Source: Saprospiraceae bacterium (GTDB lineage: Bacteria > Bacteroidota > Bacteroidia > Chitinophagales > Saprospiraceae). From it: DNA of 40,416 nucleotides. Of this stretch, positions 26,416 to 35,300 are shown piece by piece; position 1 is the first letter of the stretch, and every line of letters begins with the position of its first letter. Location of the stretch: NCBI GenBank assembly GCA_021604865.1, contig BQJU01000066.1, forward strand, positions 1 through 40,416, given 5' to 3'. The notes beneath the pieces were generated by a model. The model worked only from the letters and a program-made list of their open reading frames with translations, was not told the DNA's origin and did not search any database. Both the position numbers and the translations under genes were made by a program.

Positions 26416-26569
26416 AGGTAGGGTGTACAATCTACCGAAAGGAAGTTGCGTCCATTTTTGATAAAAATTGTTTCCCAAAAGCTAGTGCTTCTAAGCTTGC
26501 CCTATTAAAACGAAAGAAAAAAATAGCCGCCTGATTTATACGACATATTGTACACTCTAGGTTTAGAGG
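26409..26569. mobile_element. MITE-like element with 10-bp target duplication
   Basis: The element (26419-26559, 141 bp) has 13-bp terminal inverted repeats with one mismatch: TAGGGTGTACAAT at the left, and TAGAGTGTACAAT when the right end is read inwards. It is flanked by perfect 10-bp direct repeats GGTTTAGAGG at 26409-26418 and 26560-26569. No gene lies inside. Small size, terminal inverted repeats and a target duplication together define a MITE. A 10-bp duplication is typical of IS4-like and some related transposases; no matching transposase is present in the window. Confidence 0.85.
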
Positions 26570-26624
26570 AGAAGGTGAAGTCGACTATGTTAAGGCTTCA
26601 CCGCCTGCAGGGGTGTAAGTTGGC

Positions 26625-27071
26625 TTAATATCCCTTTTCTTTCATTTTTTGTTGAAATTCCTGGCCGATTTTTGTCCCCCATTGTTGTCCAACCTGCATA
26701 GACTCCTGGGTAATCATCGGGGTACTTTTTGCAAACTTTTTACCTACCGGCGTTTGGTAGAAAGCGATCACCTCCTCCAAGTCTTCCTTAGTCATATATT
26801 TGATATAAACGGGCACCAACATTTCTACCAAATCTGTGAGGGATGTATTTAAAAATTCTTTTTCAAACTCGGTCCAGATTTCTGCACTTACAGTGGGGTA
26901 TAGATCCTTGTACATGATAAACATTTGCGTGATTGCCCCCTTATAGGCACCTTCTGTTCCCGATACTTCAAACATTTTTGTTAAGACTTCCTGGTAGGCC
27001 GTATCGACTTGTGCAAAAGAAAGGTTTGTGAAAATAAAGGTGAAGGCTAGGATTGAGATAATTTTTTTCAT
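26625..27071 (-). CDS. DUF2059 secreted protein
   Basis: A 148-residue protein with a signal peptide (1-20, ending SFAQ) and a helical DUF2059 domain. The family motif is seen as YIKYMTKEDLEEVIAFYQTPVGKKFAKSTPMITQES. DUF2059 proteins are small periplasmic helical proteins of unknown function. It is a single gene between the MITE and the HhH gene. Its stop codon is 66 bases from the right end of the MITE. Confidence 0.88.
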   Translation of the reverse strand: MKKIISILAFTFIFTNLSFAQVDTAYQEVLTKMFEVSGTEGAYKGAITQMFIMYKDLYPTVSAEIWTEFEKEFLNTSLTDLVEMLVPVYIKYMTKEDLEEVIAFYQTPVGKKFAKSTPMITQESMQVGQQWGTKIGQEFQQKMKEKGY

Positions 27072-27145
27072 TGTGTTAATTGGTATTGGTTTTTATAAAA
27101 ACATGAAGGTAATAAAAAGTGAGTTCATGTTTATAGTGTACATTA

Positions 27146-28282
27146 CTACTCAAAAGATAGGTAGGGAGCTAATTTCTCAATCAAATCTTCAGATAATATT
27201 CTCACCTTCCGCAGGTCATCAGCAGATTTGTAAGGACCATGTTGCTCCCGATAACTGATGATCACTTGGGCCTGTTTCCATGTAAGGTAGGGATGGCTTT
27301 TCAATTCTTCTGCGGTGACTTTATTGATGCCGATAGTTTTTAAAATTCTTGAAAGCAGCAGTTGGGGTTTTATTTTCTGGAAGGTGCTATCTGGCAGACC
27401 ATAGGTTTCTGCTATTTGATCAATGGAATAAAAACCACCCAGCTTCTCCCGAAAGTTGGTAATCCTTTTGGAATAAGCCGGGCCGATACCCTGCAGTTGC
27501 TGCCACTCTTCTGGTGTTGCCTGATTAATATCAATTTTCAGCACAGGAGCATCATAAACTTTTACCTCGCGTTCGTTGACCAGTCCGGCTATTGGAGCAG
27601 CTGAATCTATCGGTGTTTGTTCTTCGATTTTGATGTAAGCTTCCAATCGATTGTACACCTCTGGGTTTAGGTTATAAATCTTTTTCAAGTCTTCCTTTTT
27701 TCTGAATTTCCCTCCTTTTTTTCGGTAGTTCAACATGGTTTTAACGACCTTATCTGAAAATCCCAATTGTCTCAATTCTGTCTCAATAGCGGTATTGGGA
27801 TCAAAAGGAAAGGGTGCTATCAGAGTAGCTTTCTCCGTTTGGACGGCTTTTGTTGCCTCTTTTTCGTCATTGGAAGAAATTCGGATATATGGAAGTAATC
27901 GTTGGTAATCGGCATCAGACAGGTTATAAATTTTACCAAAATCTTGCTTTTTCTTAAAAAGCCCGCCTTTGTTGCGATAATTGATAATCGTTTGACTCAA
28001 TTTTGGAGAAAGCCCTAATTCAATAAAATCTTCTTTGCTTGCTTCATTCGGATCAAAAGGAAACAAGGCAGGTGATGCTGATGCAGGCAAAGACGCTGTT
28101 GCTTCCTGCTCAGCAGCCTCAATTTCTGCCATAAAAGTGGAAAAATCGGTATCCTGGTCTGCAACCCAAAAAGGATAAAATAAGGGTAGGACAATACATA
28201 AAATGACCAGTATCGCCAATACAACAATCCCGCGTCTTTCAGTACTGGTATAATAAAAAAACTCCGGCCAAAAGGATTTCAT
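27146..28282 (-). CDS. Membrane-anchored protein with four helix-hairpin-helix modules (ComEA-like)
   Basis: A 378-residue protein. One N-terminal membrane segment (about 19-38: IVVLAILVILCIVLPLFYPF) is followed by a linker and four ComEA-type modules of about 62 residues, at about 73-134, 155-217, 246-310 and 312-378. Each has the pattern FDPN/INxA-x(9)-LGxxxxxxxxIxxYRxKGGxFxxxxDLxKIYxL. The first two lack the usual Gly-Ile-Gly hairpin of the third (LQGIGPAYSKRI). ComEA-like modules bind double-stranded DNA during uptake. It is transcribed directly after comEC with no gap (TAA immediately followed by ATG), supporting a joint role in DNA uptake. Typical ComEA carries only one or two modules. 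Confidence 0.9.
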   Translation of the reverse strand: MKSFWPEFFYYTSTERRGIVVLAILVILCIVLPLFYPFWVADQDTDFSTFMAEIEAAEQEATASLPASASPALFPFDPNEASKEDFIELGLSPKLSQTIINYRNKGGLFKKKQDFGKIYNLSDADYQRLLPYIRISSNDEKEATKAVQTEKATLIAPFPFDPNTAIETELRQLGFSDKVVKTMLNYRKKGGKFRKKEDLKKIYNLNPEVYNRLEAYIKIEEQTPIDSAAPIAGLVNEREVKVYDAPVLKIDINQATPEEWQQLQGIGPAYSKRITNFREKLGGFYSIDQIAETYGLPDSTFQKIKPQLLLSRILKTIGINKVTAEELKSHPYLTWKQAQVIISYREQHGPYKSADDLRKVRILSEDLIEKLAPYLSFE

Positions 28283-30394
28283 TTATTCAATTGTTGGGGA
28301 ATGAGGTAATTCTATCGTTAGCGCTCCGGTTTCCGGCAAACTGTAATATTTTAGTCCCAGCATTTCACATTCAGTAGTCCATTCATTTACTCTATCCCTG
28401 TAATTAGAACCATCAAAAATCAGTGCCTTAAATCTAAATGATTGTGTTAATTCTTCAATTGTATGGTCAGGATTATCGCGCAACAATACATAATCGACGG
28501 TTAATGGATTTTTGGGTAATACTAAGGCGCCATTGATCAAGACCAGCCGTAGGGATTCAAATTGAAGAAAATGGCGATGCAATTGCCAATTTTTATGTTT
28601 AAAAGCAGCATCCTCTAAAGAAAAATTAGTCTGCTCTTTCATGCCTTTATACATGCGATAGTTGCCTGCCGGAAATATTTGCGCTTCTGGTTGGAGGCCC
28701 GCATCAGCCAGGCTGTATATTTGCCTCCCATGAATTAAGTCGATAAGCGTGTGTTTGTATACCTGATAAACCGTTAACTCCTGCTGTGTAGTGTTTTGCC
28801 AGGATTTAAGGTTATGGATCACCAATACACCGCAAAGACATAATAAAACAGCCTGTGCCCAACGGGCTGTACGTTTTTCCAGAAAACCGATTGCTAAAAC
28901 AATTAATAAATACAATAAAAAGAGGGAAACGCCACTAATCCAGATACCTTTCAATAGACCAGCCGGGAGCTGCTGAATCACAAAGATCAGGGCATTGGTT
29001 AACCAGATTACGGCATATAATGTTTTTCCCAGCAACCAGCCAATTCCGGGAATATTGCTCAAAAAAAGCAATCCCAATCCACCGGTCAGGATCAATACAG
29101 CAGCCGGTACCACCACCAGACCAGATAACCAGAAATAAAGTGGGAATTGATGAAAATAAAACAAGCTCAGTGGGAAAGTGGTGATTTGAGCAGCTAGTGA
29201 TACCGAAACCAGTTTCCACAAATAATTACCATAGCGATTTTTAATGTACCACAAACGATAAATTCGGGGCTGAAAATAGATAATTCCAAACACTGCAAGA
29301 TAGGATAATTGAAAACCGACCTGCTGTAATAACAACGGATTAAAACTCAACAAAATAAATGCCGATGCTGCCAGGGTATTATAAATATTGGTATACCTGC
29401 TGAAAGCTATGCCAATAATCAAAAAGGTAAACATAGTAGCGGCCCGCAAAACAGAAGGCGAAGCTCCTGTAATTAGTGCAAAACTCCATACGCCAAGGAT
29501 GGTAAATACAACTTTAGTCCATTTCCAATAAGGGTGTCGCCAGGAAATCAGGCCCAATAAAAAACTGATCCCAAGATAGACCATACCAATATGTAAACCC
29601 GATACAGCCAATACGTGCATGGCACCTGTATTCGCATAAGCAGCACGTAAGGAATCATCAATTTCCGATTTATTGCCTAAGATAAGCGCCAGGCCTACGC
29701 CCAATTCATTGCTGGACGGAAGATGTTTGCGCAATACCTTAATACTTCTTTTTCGCCATTTATCTGCCAGCATCAAAATGGGATTACCGGCATGGTGGTT
29801 AATAATTTCCCAGTCCTCTTCATCAACAAATGTCTGGTAGTAAACATTTTGTTGGCGCAGGTAATTCCGATAGTCAAAAGCCTTGGGATTTAAAGATGGA
29901 GGCACTTCTCTCAGTTGACTTTTAAAACGAATCGCTTGTCCATAGTCCAGTAGAAAAGTTCTTGAGTCAACGGCTAGCGAAAGCTGGAGATTTCCACTTG
30001 CTGCTTTCCATTTTATTTGATCGGCGCTAATCGAATCCACTTTGACTAACAATCTCAAGCGCTGGGCGCCTACATCCTTTTTATAGATAACTCCCTGATA
30101 CCAAATACTTTGTGCGCCAAACATAGCACAATGACCTGGGCGATTAACGTCTTGATTCAAGTCGGATAGCGACGTCCCCATCCATACAAAAAACAGAAAG
30201 CTCCAAGCACCAAAACGGGTTCGATGAGCATATACAATACGCTTTCGAGCTACCCAAATCAGTAAAACTAAATTTAAGAGAAGCAACGTACCAACTATCC
30301 AAATTCGATCCGGGAAGTACCAAAATGGAGATATAGCCATTCCTATCACCAATGGGAGTAGCAGGCGAAGTATTGGAATTTCGCGCCAGGACAT
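28283..30394 (-). CDS. comEC: ComEC/Rec2-family DNA-uptake channel
   Basis: A 703-residue integral membrane protein. The N-terminus has paired membrane helices, then an OB-like DUF4131 domain (about 90-200), followed by the competence core with the signature GAMHVLAVSGLHIGMVYLGISFLLG (about residues 245-270) and about eight further helices. The C-terminal 150 residues do not show the H-x-H-x-D-H metal site of the metallo-beta-lactamase-like domain found in Firmicutes ComEC, so that nuclease-like domain is absent or degenerate. It should form the inner-membrane pore for single-stranded DNA. It is followed directly by the HhH gene, and both may form one operon. Confidence 0.93.
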   Translation of the reverse strand: MSWREIPILRLLLPLVIGMAISPFWYFPDRIWIVGTLLLLNLVLLIWVARKRIVYAHRTRFGAWSFLFFVWMGTSLSDLNQDVNRPGHCAMFGAQSIWYQGVIYKKDVGAQRLRLLVKVDSISADQIKWKAASGNLQLSLAVDSRTFLLDYGQAIRFKSQLREVPPSLNPKAFDYRNYLRQQNVYYQTFVDEEDWEIINHHAGNPILMLADKWRKRSIKVLRKHLPSSNELGVGLALILGNKSEIDDSLRAAYANTGAMHVLAVSGLHIGMVYLGISFLLGLISWRHPYWKWTKVVFTILGVWSFALITGASPSVLRAATMFTFLIIGIAFSRYTNIYNTLAASAFILLSFNPLLLQQVGFQLSYLAVFGIIYFQPRIYRLWYIKNRYGNYLWKLVSVSLAAQITTFPLSLFYFHQFPLYFWLSGLVVVPAAVLILTGGLGLLFLSNIPGIGWLLGKTLYAVIWLTNALIFVIQQLPAGLLKGIWISGVSLFLLYLLIVLAIGFLEKRTARWAQAVLLCLCGVLVIHNLKSWQNTTQQELTVYQVYKHTLIDLIHGRQIYSLADAGLQPEAQIFPAGNYRMYKGMKEQTNFSLEDAAFKHKNWQLHRHFLQFESLRLVLINGALVLPKNPLTVDYVLLRDNPDHTIEELTQSFRFKALIFDGSNYRDRVNEWTTECEMLGLKYYSLPETGALTIELPHSPTIE

Positions 30395-30547
30395 AGTTTA
30401 TTAATTAGTCCAATTAACAAAATATATTTGTGCTTTGCGAAGGCTTGGCTATGCCCTGAAGCCACCAAGAGGTAAAATTTAGATGGCTTCTAAACCCAAT
30501 ATAGAAAATCCTAATAATAACAACAAAGAACTGACGGTTTTTATAAT

Positions 30548-30585
30548 AAAAAAAGCCCCCCTCCTGTCTGCTACGGAGAGAGGCC
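30548..30585 (-). terminator. Intrinsic terminator, minus strand
   Basis: On the minus strand, ggcctctctcc (ending at 30575) pairs with ggaggggggc (30564-30555) through a 10-base loop, giving a 10-bp stem with G-U pairs, followed by TTTTTTT. It faces the comEC gene start, about 150 bases away, so it ends a transcript coming from the non-coding region or from the surface-protein operon. Confidence 0.85.
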
Positions 30586-31006
30586 ATCCCAAAAACCGAT
30601 TTAAGTATACACTTGAAAACGGTTCTTAAGTGAATCACATACAATCCAATCGCCTTAATTATAATTGCCCATAATCTTAATTCGAATTAATATCAGAAAT
30701 CTCCCAGGGGACCAAAATTACTGGCTACCCACTATTGGATTATTCCAAACGGTATTATTATTAGGTACATCTTATCTGAAGTGAAATGCAGAAGGAAAGG
30801 TTTCACCAATCGAAAAATCTACAGCTGCCAAACCATAAGTTTGACTTAACTATCACGCAGATAGTACCGAAATTCAATGTTGTTGTAGATAACTCGATTA
30901 GCTCTTTAGGCGATAACATCAAAAATTAAAGGTAAACTGAAATCAGCTTTTGAAAAGCTGATGGGGGGAACAGTTTAATAATCTCAAATTATTACCTGCC
31001 TTTAAT
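30548..31006 (-). ncRNA. Candidate structured RNA of about 455 nt
   Basis: On the minus strand an exact TATATTTG element (31020-31013) predicts a transcription start near 31006. A multi-branched fold begins at that same base: attaaagg (31006-30999) pairs with cctttaat (30932-30925), enclosing a 7-bp hairpin (30994-30976), a 6-bp aaactg/cagttt stem, and a 9-bp atcagctt hairpin. Further hairpins follow (actatc-tgcgt-gatagt; gtgaaa...tttcac; ttgga-ataa-tccaa; aaccg...cggtt), and a terminator ends it at 30548. No open reading frame of note lies in it. No -33 element is clear. Identity is unknown, and expression is inferred. Confidence 0.5.
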
Positions 31007-31012
31007 ACTATG

Positions 31013-31020
31013 CAAATATA
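31013..31020 (-). promoter_or_regulatory. Possible -7 promoter element of the candidate RNA
   Basis: The minus strand reads TATATTTG, an exact TAnnTTTG match. The predicted start, about 7 bases further on, coincides with the first base of the folded region at 31006. The -33 region does not match TTTG/TTG well. Confidence 0.4.
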
Positions 31021-31112
31021 CATTATTTTTTTGCATATAGCATACCCCAAAAAGGGTATTTTAAAAAAACCATTAGCGCTTTTCAGTCGCCAAACAGTTG
31101 TTTAAAACCTAC

Positions 31113-31165
31113 CCACTCTCGGAGAATTCCGAGAGTGGACATCCTCCGGGAAATTGTTCCCGGAG
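31113..31165. repeat. Two adjacent perfect hairpins
   Basis: The first is an 11-bp stem (ccactctcgga / tccgagagtgg, loop gaat, 31113-31138). The second, five bases on, is a 9-bp stem (ctccgggaa / ttcccggag, loop attg, 31144-31165). Neither has a U-tract. They lie between the PorP/SprF gene and the candidate RNA and could mark the 3' end of the surface-protein operon. Confidence 0.75.
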
Positions 31166-31259
31166 AATGGTGCAGGCCTTTATATAAACTACACCAAATT
31201 TTAAATTAGATACACCTTGACATAAGCCAATAACTGTGCCAAGTTTGACCTGGTTCTTA

Positions 31260-31279
31260 GACAAACCTCTCGATTTGTC
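31260..31279 (-). terminator. Hairpin with GAGA loop just after the PorP/SprF gene
   Basis: On the minus strand gacaaatc-GAGA-ggtttgtc forms an 8-bp stem with a GNRA-type tetraloop, starting about 10 bases after the stop codon. There is no U-tract, so it may protect the 3' end rather than terminate. Confidence 0.45.
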
Positions 31280-31288
31280 AAAGAAGGT

Positions 31289-32227
31289 CTAATTCTTATA
31301 CCCTTTATTAATCTCTTTTTCTTTCTTTTCAAATTTAAAAGCTAGGGTTACCTCATGTGATCCCATATTAAACTGCTGGAATCGTTGGAAAGAAACATCG
31401 TAGGAATAATACAGCTTAAAGGCATTGAGTTTGGTTCCCAAAAGAATCCCCAGAGCCCCTAGAGAACGGTAAGACAGGCCAGCGATCAACTGGTCGTCCA
31501 AAAAGCCCGCCTTGAGGTTAAAATCCACTTGAAAAGGGGAGTTTCTGATTTGCCGGATAAGGATAGATGGCTCGATATTCAAATTCTTTTCGGGTATATC
31601 AAATTTGTGTCCCAAATTGAATGAATAAAACTGGAAAAATGACTCTCTACCTGTCGTCCCTGCAATATCATCCAATCGGCTGCTCACCAGGTTATTAAAT
31701 GTTAAACCAAAGAAAGTATTTTCATACAGCGTTCCATAAAAGCCAATAGCAGCATCAAAGACTGCCTGCCCGTTGAGGAAATCTTCCAACAGATTATCTC
31801 CTGCCATAAAGAAGTTACTGCCTACGACTTCATTATCGACGGTCATTTCCTGGAATTCAGAAAAGAAGCCGGCTGAAATTTTGGCAACTTCCCGATCCCG
31901 ATCCATAAACTGGAAACGAAAGGCAACATCCATTTGAACCTTTAGACGGGTTAATTGGGCTGCGGATTCAGAAAGCACCCCTAATCCCAGGCCAAAGGTC
32001 TTCCCAATTGGGCCGTTGTAATAAGCAGCATAGGTTTTCGGAGAGTCTTTAAATCCCGACCATTGCGCCCGCGCATTCAGCTGTAGGTTGTAAGATTCAT
32101 TAAATCCGGCAGCAGCTGGATTAATCAAGATAGGATTTACAGTATAGTGCATGAAAATGGCTTCATCCTGAGCAACCATCCATTTGGCACAAAACAGAAC
32201 AACTAGGAGTAAAAGTATTTTTTTCAT
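31289..32227 (-). CDS. PorP/SprF-family outer-membrane protein
   Basis: A 312-residue protein with a signal peptide (1-19, ending MVAQ) and the PorP/SprF pattern: the start AIFMHYTVNPILINPAAAGFNESYNLQLNARAQWSGF, then GPIGKTFGLGLGVLSE, LTFNNLVSS, and beta-barrel-like strands ending in EVTLAFKFEKK. In flavobacterial gliding systems SprF is needed for the SprB adhesin to reach the surface, and family members are usually encoded just after a giant T9SS type B protein. The same arrangement is seen here: it follows the cohesin/SprB-repeat gene after 78 bases on the same strand. It probably anchors or presents that protein at the outer membrane. Confidence 0.94.
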   Translation of the reverse strand: MKKILLLLVVLFCAKWMVAQDEAIFMHYTVNPILINPAAAGFNESYNLQLNARAQWSGFKDSPKTYAAYYNGPIGKTFGLGLGVLSESAAQLTRLKVQMDVAFRFQFMDRDREVAKISAGFFSEFQEMTVDNEVVGSNFFMAGDNLLEDFLNGQAVFDAAIGFYGTLYENTFFGLTFNNLVSSRLDDIAGTTGRESFFQFYSFNLGHKFDIPEKNLNIEPSILIRQIRNSPFQVDFNLKAGFLDDQLIAGLSYRSLGALGILLGTKLNAFKLYYSYDVSFQRFQQFNMGSHEVTLAFKFEKKEKEINKGYKN

Positions 32228-32265
32228 CGGAAATCGGTTAATATGCTTTGGGAATTGTTTTAGAC

Positions 32266-32287
32266 GCCCGCTACCAGTGTAGCGGGC
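32266..32287. terminator. Intercistronic hairpin before the PorP/SprF gene
   Basis: An 8-bp perfect stem (gcccgcta / tagcgggc) with a 6-base loop lies in the 78-base gap between the adhesin and PorP/SprF genes. With no U-tract it is more likely an attenuating or processing hairpin that sets the ratio of the two products. Confidence 0.45.
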
Positions 32288-32305
32288 ATTAAATAGTTCA
32301 CTATG

Positions 32306-35300
32306 TTATTCAGTAAGAATGGTCAGTGAGCCACGCTCCTGGACCGTTCCATCAGGCGTACTGTATTCGAGAATAAAGTAGTATGGGCCTTCCGGAAGAA
32401 CTTGTCCATTTTGAGCAGTCCCCGCCCAACTATTATCATAATTATCCACCTCAAATACCAATTGGCCCCAGCGATTGTAAATCTCCAGGTGGTTTTCAGG
32501 CAATTCTCCGATACAGAAGATAATAAATTCATCATTCAAACCATCTCCATCAGGGGTAATCACCACTCGTTCCGACAAACAAGGGTAACGTTTGTCTTCT
32601 ACCAGACCTGCATACTCAGTTGCCGGAGTCTGACAGCCATTGGAATCTTCCACTTTTAGCAAATACTCTCCAGGACAAAGATTGGTAACAATATTCTCGG
32701 TGATGGATACGCCTTCAATATTGAGCCAGCGGTATAGATAATTTCCACTTCCTCCGGAAACATTGGCTCTCACCGATCCGTTACATGGATTATCCTCAGT
32801 GGCAGGCTCGGTAACGATTTCTACCTCTAATGGTTCAGGATTAGGCAATTCGAAGGTCTGTACCAGTTCACAACTATTTCTATCGGTTACAGTCAATACA
32901 TAAGTTCCCGTACCAAGGAAGCTATTATCTGGTCCTAACTCATCATTGCTCCAAAAATAGATAAACTCTCCAGCACCACCAGAGGCAGCCACTTCGATTG
33001 AGCCATCTACTTCATCAAAACAACTAATGTTGTCAACATCAGAAATGAGTGTAATAACCGGTGGAGCGGTTACTTCTACTTCTTCTTCCACCGTACATCC
33101 TGCTTCATCAACCACAACCAGGGAATAAGTACCTGCACTTGCACTTAGCAACTGTGCACTAGGGCCGGTTTGCACCAAAGTTCCCCCTTTTTCCCATTCG
33201 TAAGTATACGTGCCCTGTCCATTAGCCGCAGTCGCTACAATCCGTCCATCTGTAGCATCGCTACAACTTACATCATAATTATTGAAATTACTCGGTACCG
33301 TCAGGCTCGTCAGCTCAAGTGCTGATTGTGTTTCAATCGTAACAGAATGAGAAACAATAGCTCCTGTTGCATCTACCGCAGTATAAGTATAAGTACCGGC
33401 AGGAACACCGTCTAGGTCTTCTGAATTACCAACAACGGTTCCTGTTTGATTGGTCCAGGTAACGGTGATTGGCTCACTGCCATTAAGGGTCAGGTCAATT
33501 GAACCATTTTCATCTCCCAAACAGCTAACGTCAATCTTTTCTAAAGCTGTTGGCATAAAGGTTTGAATGACAACAGGAGACATTTGCATGGTACATCCAT
33601 TTGCATCCGTCACCACTATAGTATAGGTACCTTCCAACAAAGCAGTAATGGGATTGCTGGCAGGCATGTTATTTATGGTTACACTAAAAGGCGCTGTACC
33701 TCCAGTGATTCCCAACACAATTAAGCCATCACCACCTATAGCATCCGTATCATTAACCAGGTTGTCCACAACTGCCACCAATTCATCAGGCTCTTCCACT
33801 GTTTCCATTCCCGTAAAGACACCTCCATTGGAATCCGTAATGGTCCAGGAATAGACATCAGGCGGCATATTGGTGAATAAGAAATCGCCACTACTATTAC
33901 CTGTCATGGGCGGAAAGCCCGCAATTTCAGCAGTATAAGGTCCAACGCCACCATCTGCTGACAAACTTATCGTTCCATTGGCGTCGCCATTACAGCTTAC
34001 TGTTGTAGCATCCGAAGTGACGACTAATGGTGAAGACGGAACCATAAAACAGCGGCTGGCAGAACAACCATTATTACCGGTAACCGTTACACAATAAGTA
34101 GCGGCTGTCAAGCCACTAATGTCACCTCCAACAACCTGACCAATACCATTATCCCATACATAAGTATAAGGCATAACACCATTCGTCACATTGATATCAA
34201 CAGCACCATCATTACCATTTAAGGCATTGGTCACTGTTCCTGTAATATTGATTTCCAGGAAGGAACCGATAGCAAAGGAGCCAGTTACTTGCTGAGCATT
34301 CTGATCGGTTACTCTTATGGTATAATCTCCGGCAGGTTGATCGATCAAATTTTCATTGTCCACACCAACTGTACCACTGCTAACAACCGAGCCAGCATTA
34401 TTTCTCCACTCAAATTGAAGGGCACCGGCACCGCCACTAATCGCTACCAGGATATCTCCGGTAGATTGGCCGAAACAGGCATTTGTTACTGTAGTCAAAT
34501 CAATAACAATATCTCTGCCTAATTCTACACAATTACTGGTGGTACAACCTGCACCATCTGTTACGGTTACACAGTATTGTCCAGGGTTATTGAGGTTCGT
34601 CAAATCCTGAGTCGATGCGGTGAAGCTAGATGGGCCAGTCCAGGAATAAGTATAAGTGCCTGTGCCTGTACCACCGGTAACCGTCAAGTTGATGGCTCCA
34701 TCATTGCCGTTGGTAATATTATCTACCTGTAAAGGTTGTAATGCCAATGGCGGGTTGAGGTTGCTCACCGAAATATTGGTCACTACAGCTGTACAACCGC
34801 GGTTGTCTTCAACAGTTACTGAATATAAGCCTGGTCGCAGGTTGGATTGGGTACTTTGGTTTGGAACCGGATTAAAACCAGCCGGTCCATCCCAGGTGTA
34901 GGTCAAGGCTCCCGTTCCTCCTGTTGCAGAAACAGTGATGGAGCCTGTGTTGGAACCTGCACAGGCAATATTGGTAATACTACTTACCATTAACACGAGC
35001 TCTGCAGGCGATCCCACAGTATAAGTGACTACGGTAAATAAATCATTTGAAGTATCCGTAATCGTGACCATATACATACCTGCCGCCAAGTTGGTTGCGC
35101 TATTGCCAAAACCATTTGCAGTACTCCAGGCGTAAGTTACCGGTCCTTCTGATTGTACTTCAGAAATCAGGATACCACCATCTGTATCGCCAAAACAAGT
35201 TACATCAATCACATTATCGCTGACCACTACTGGTGGATTATCTCCGATTGTAATAATTCCGTTATCTCCATGAAATTCAACATCATTTTCATCAGAATCG

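Larger units (their letters stand above)
30395..31288. other. Long non-coding region with many hairpins
   Basis: About 890 bases hold no convincing protein gene. Features seen: an intrinsic terminator (minus, 30548-30585), a four-helix junction at 30925-31006, a TAnnTTTG element at 31013-31020 (minus), two strong adjacent hairpins at 31113-31165, and a GAGA-loop hairpin at 31260-31279. No match to the conserved cores of RNase P RNA or tmRNA was found by eye. Confidence 0.7.

Noticed and set aside
30414-30644. A 76-codon open frame on the minus strand
   Set aside because: It spans a strong intrinsic terminator and has no recognisable domain.
30548-31006. RNase P RNA or tmRNA
   Set aside because: The conserved GAGGAAAGTCC core of RNase P and a tRNA-like end with a tag reading frame for tmRNA were not found on either strand.
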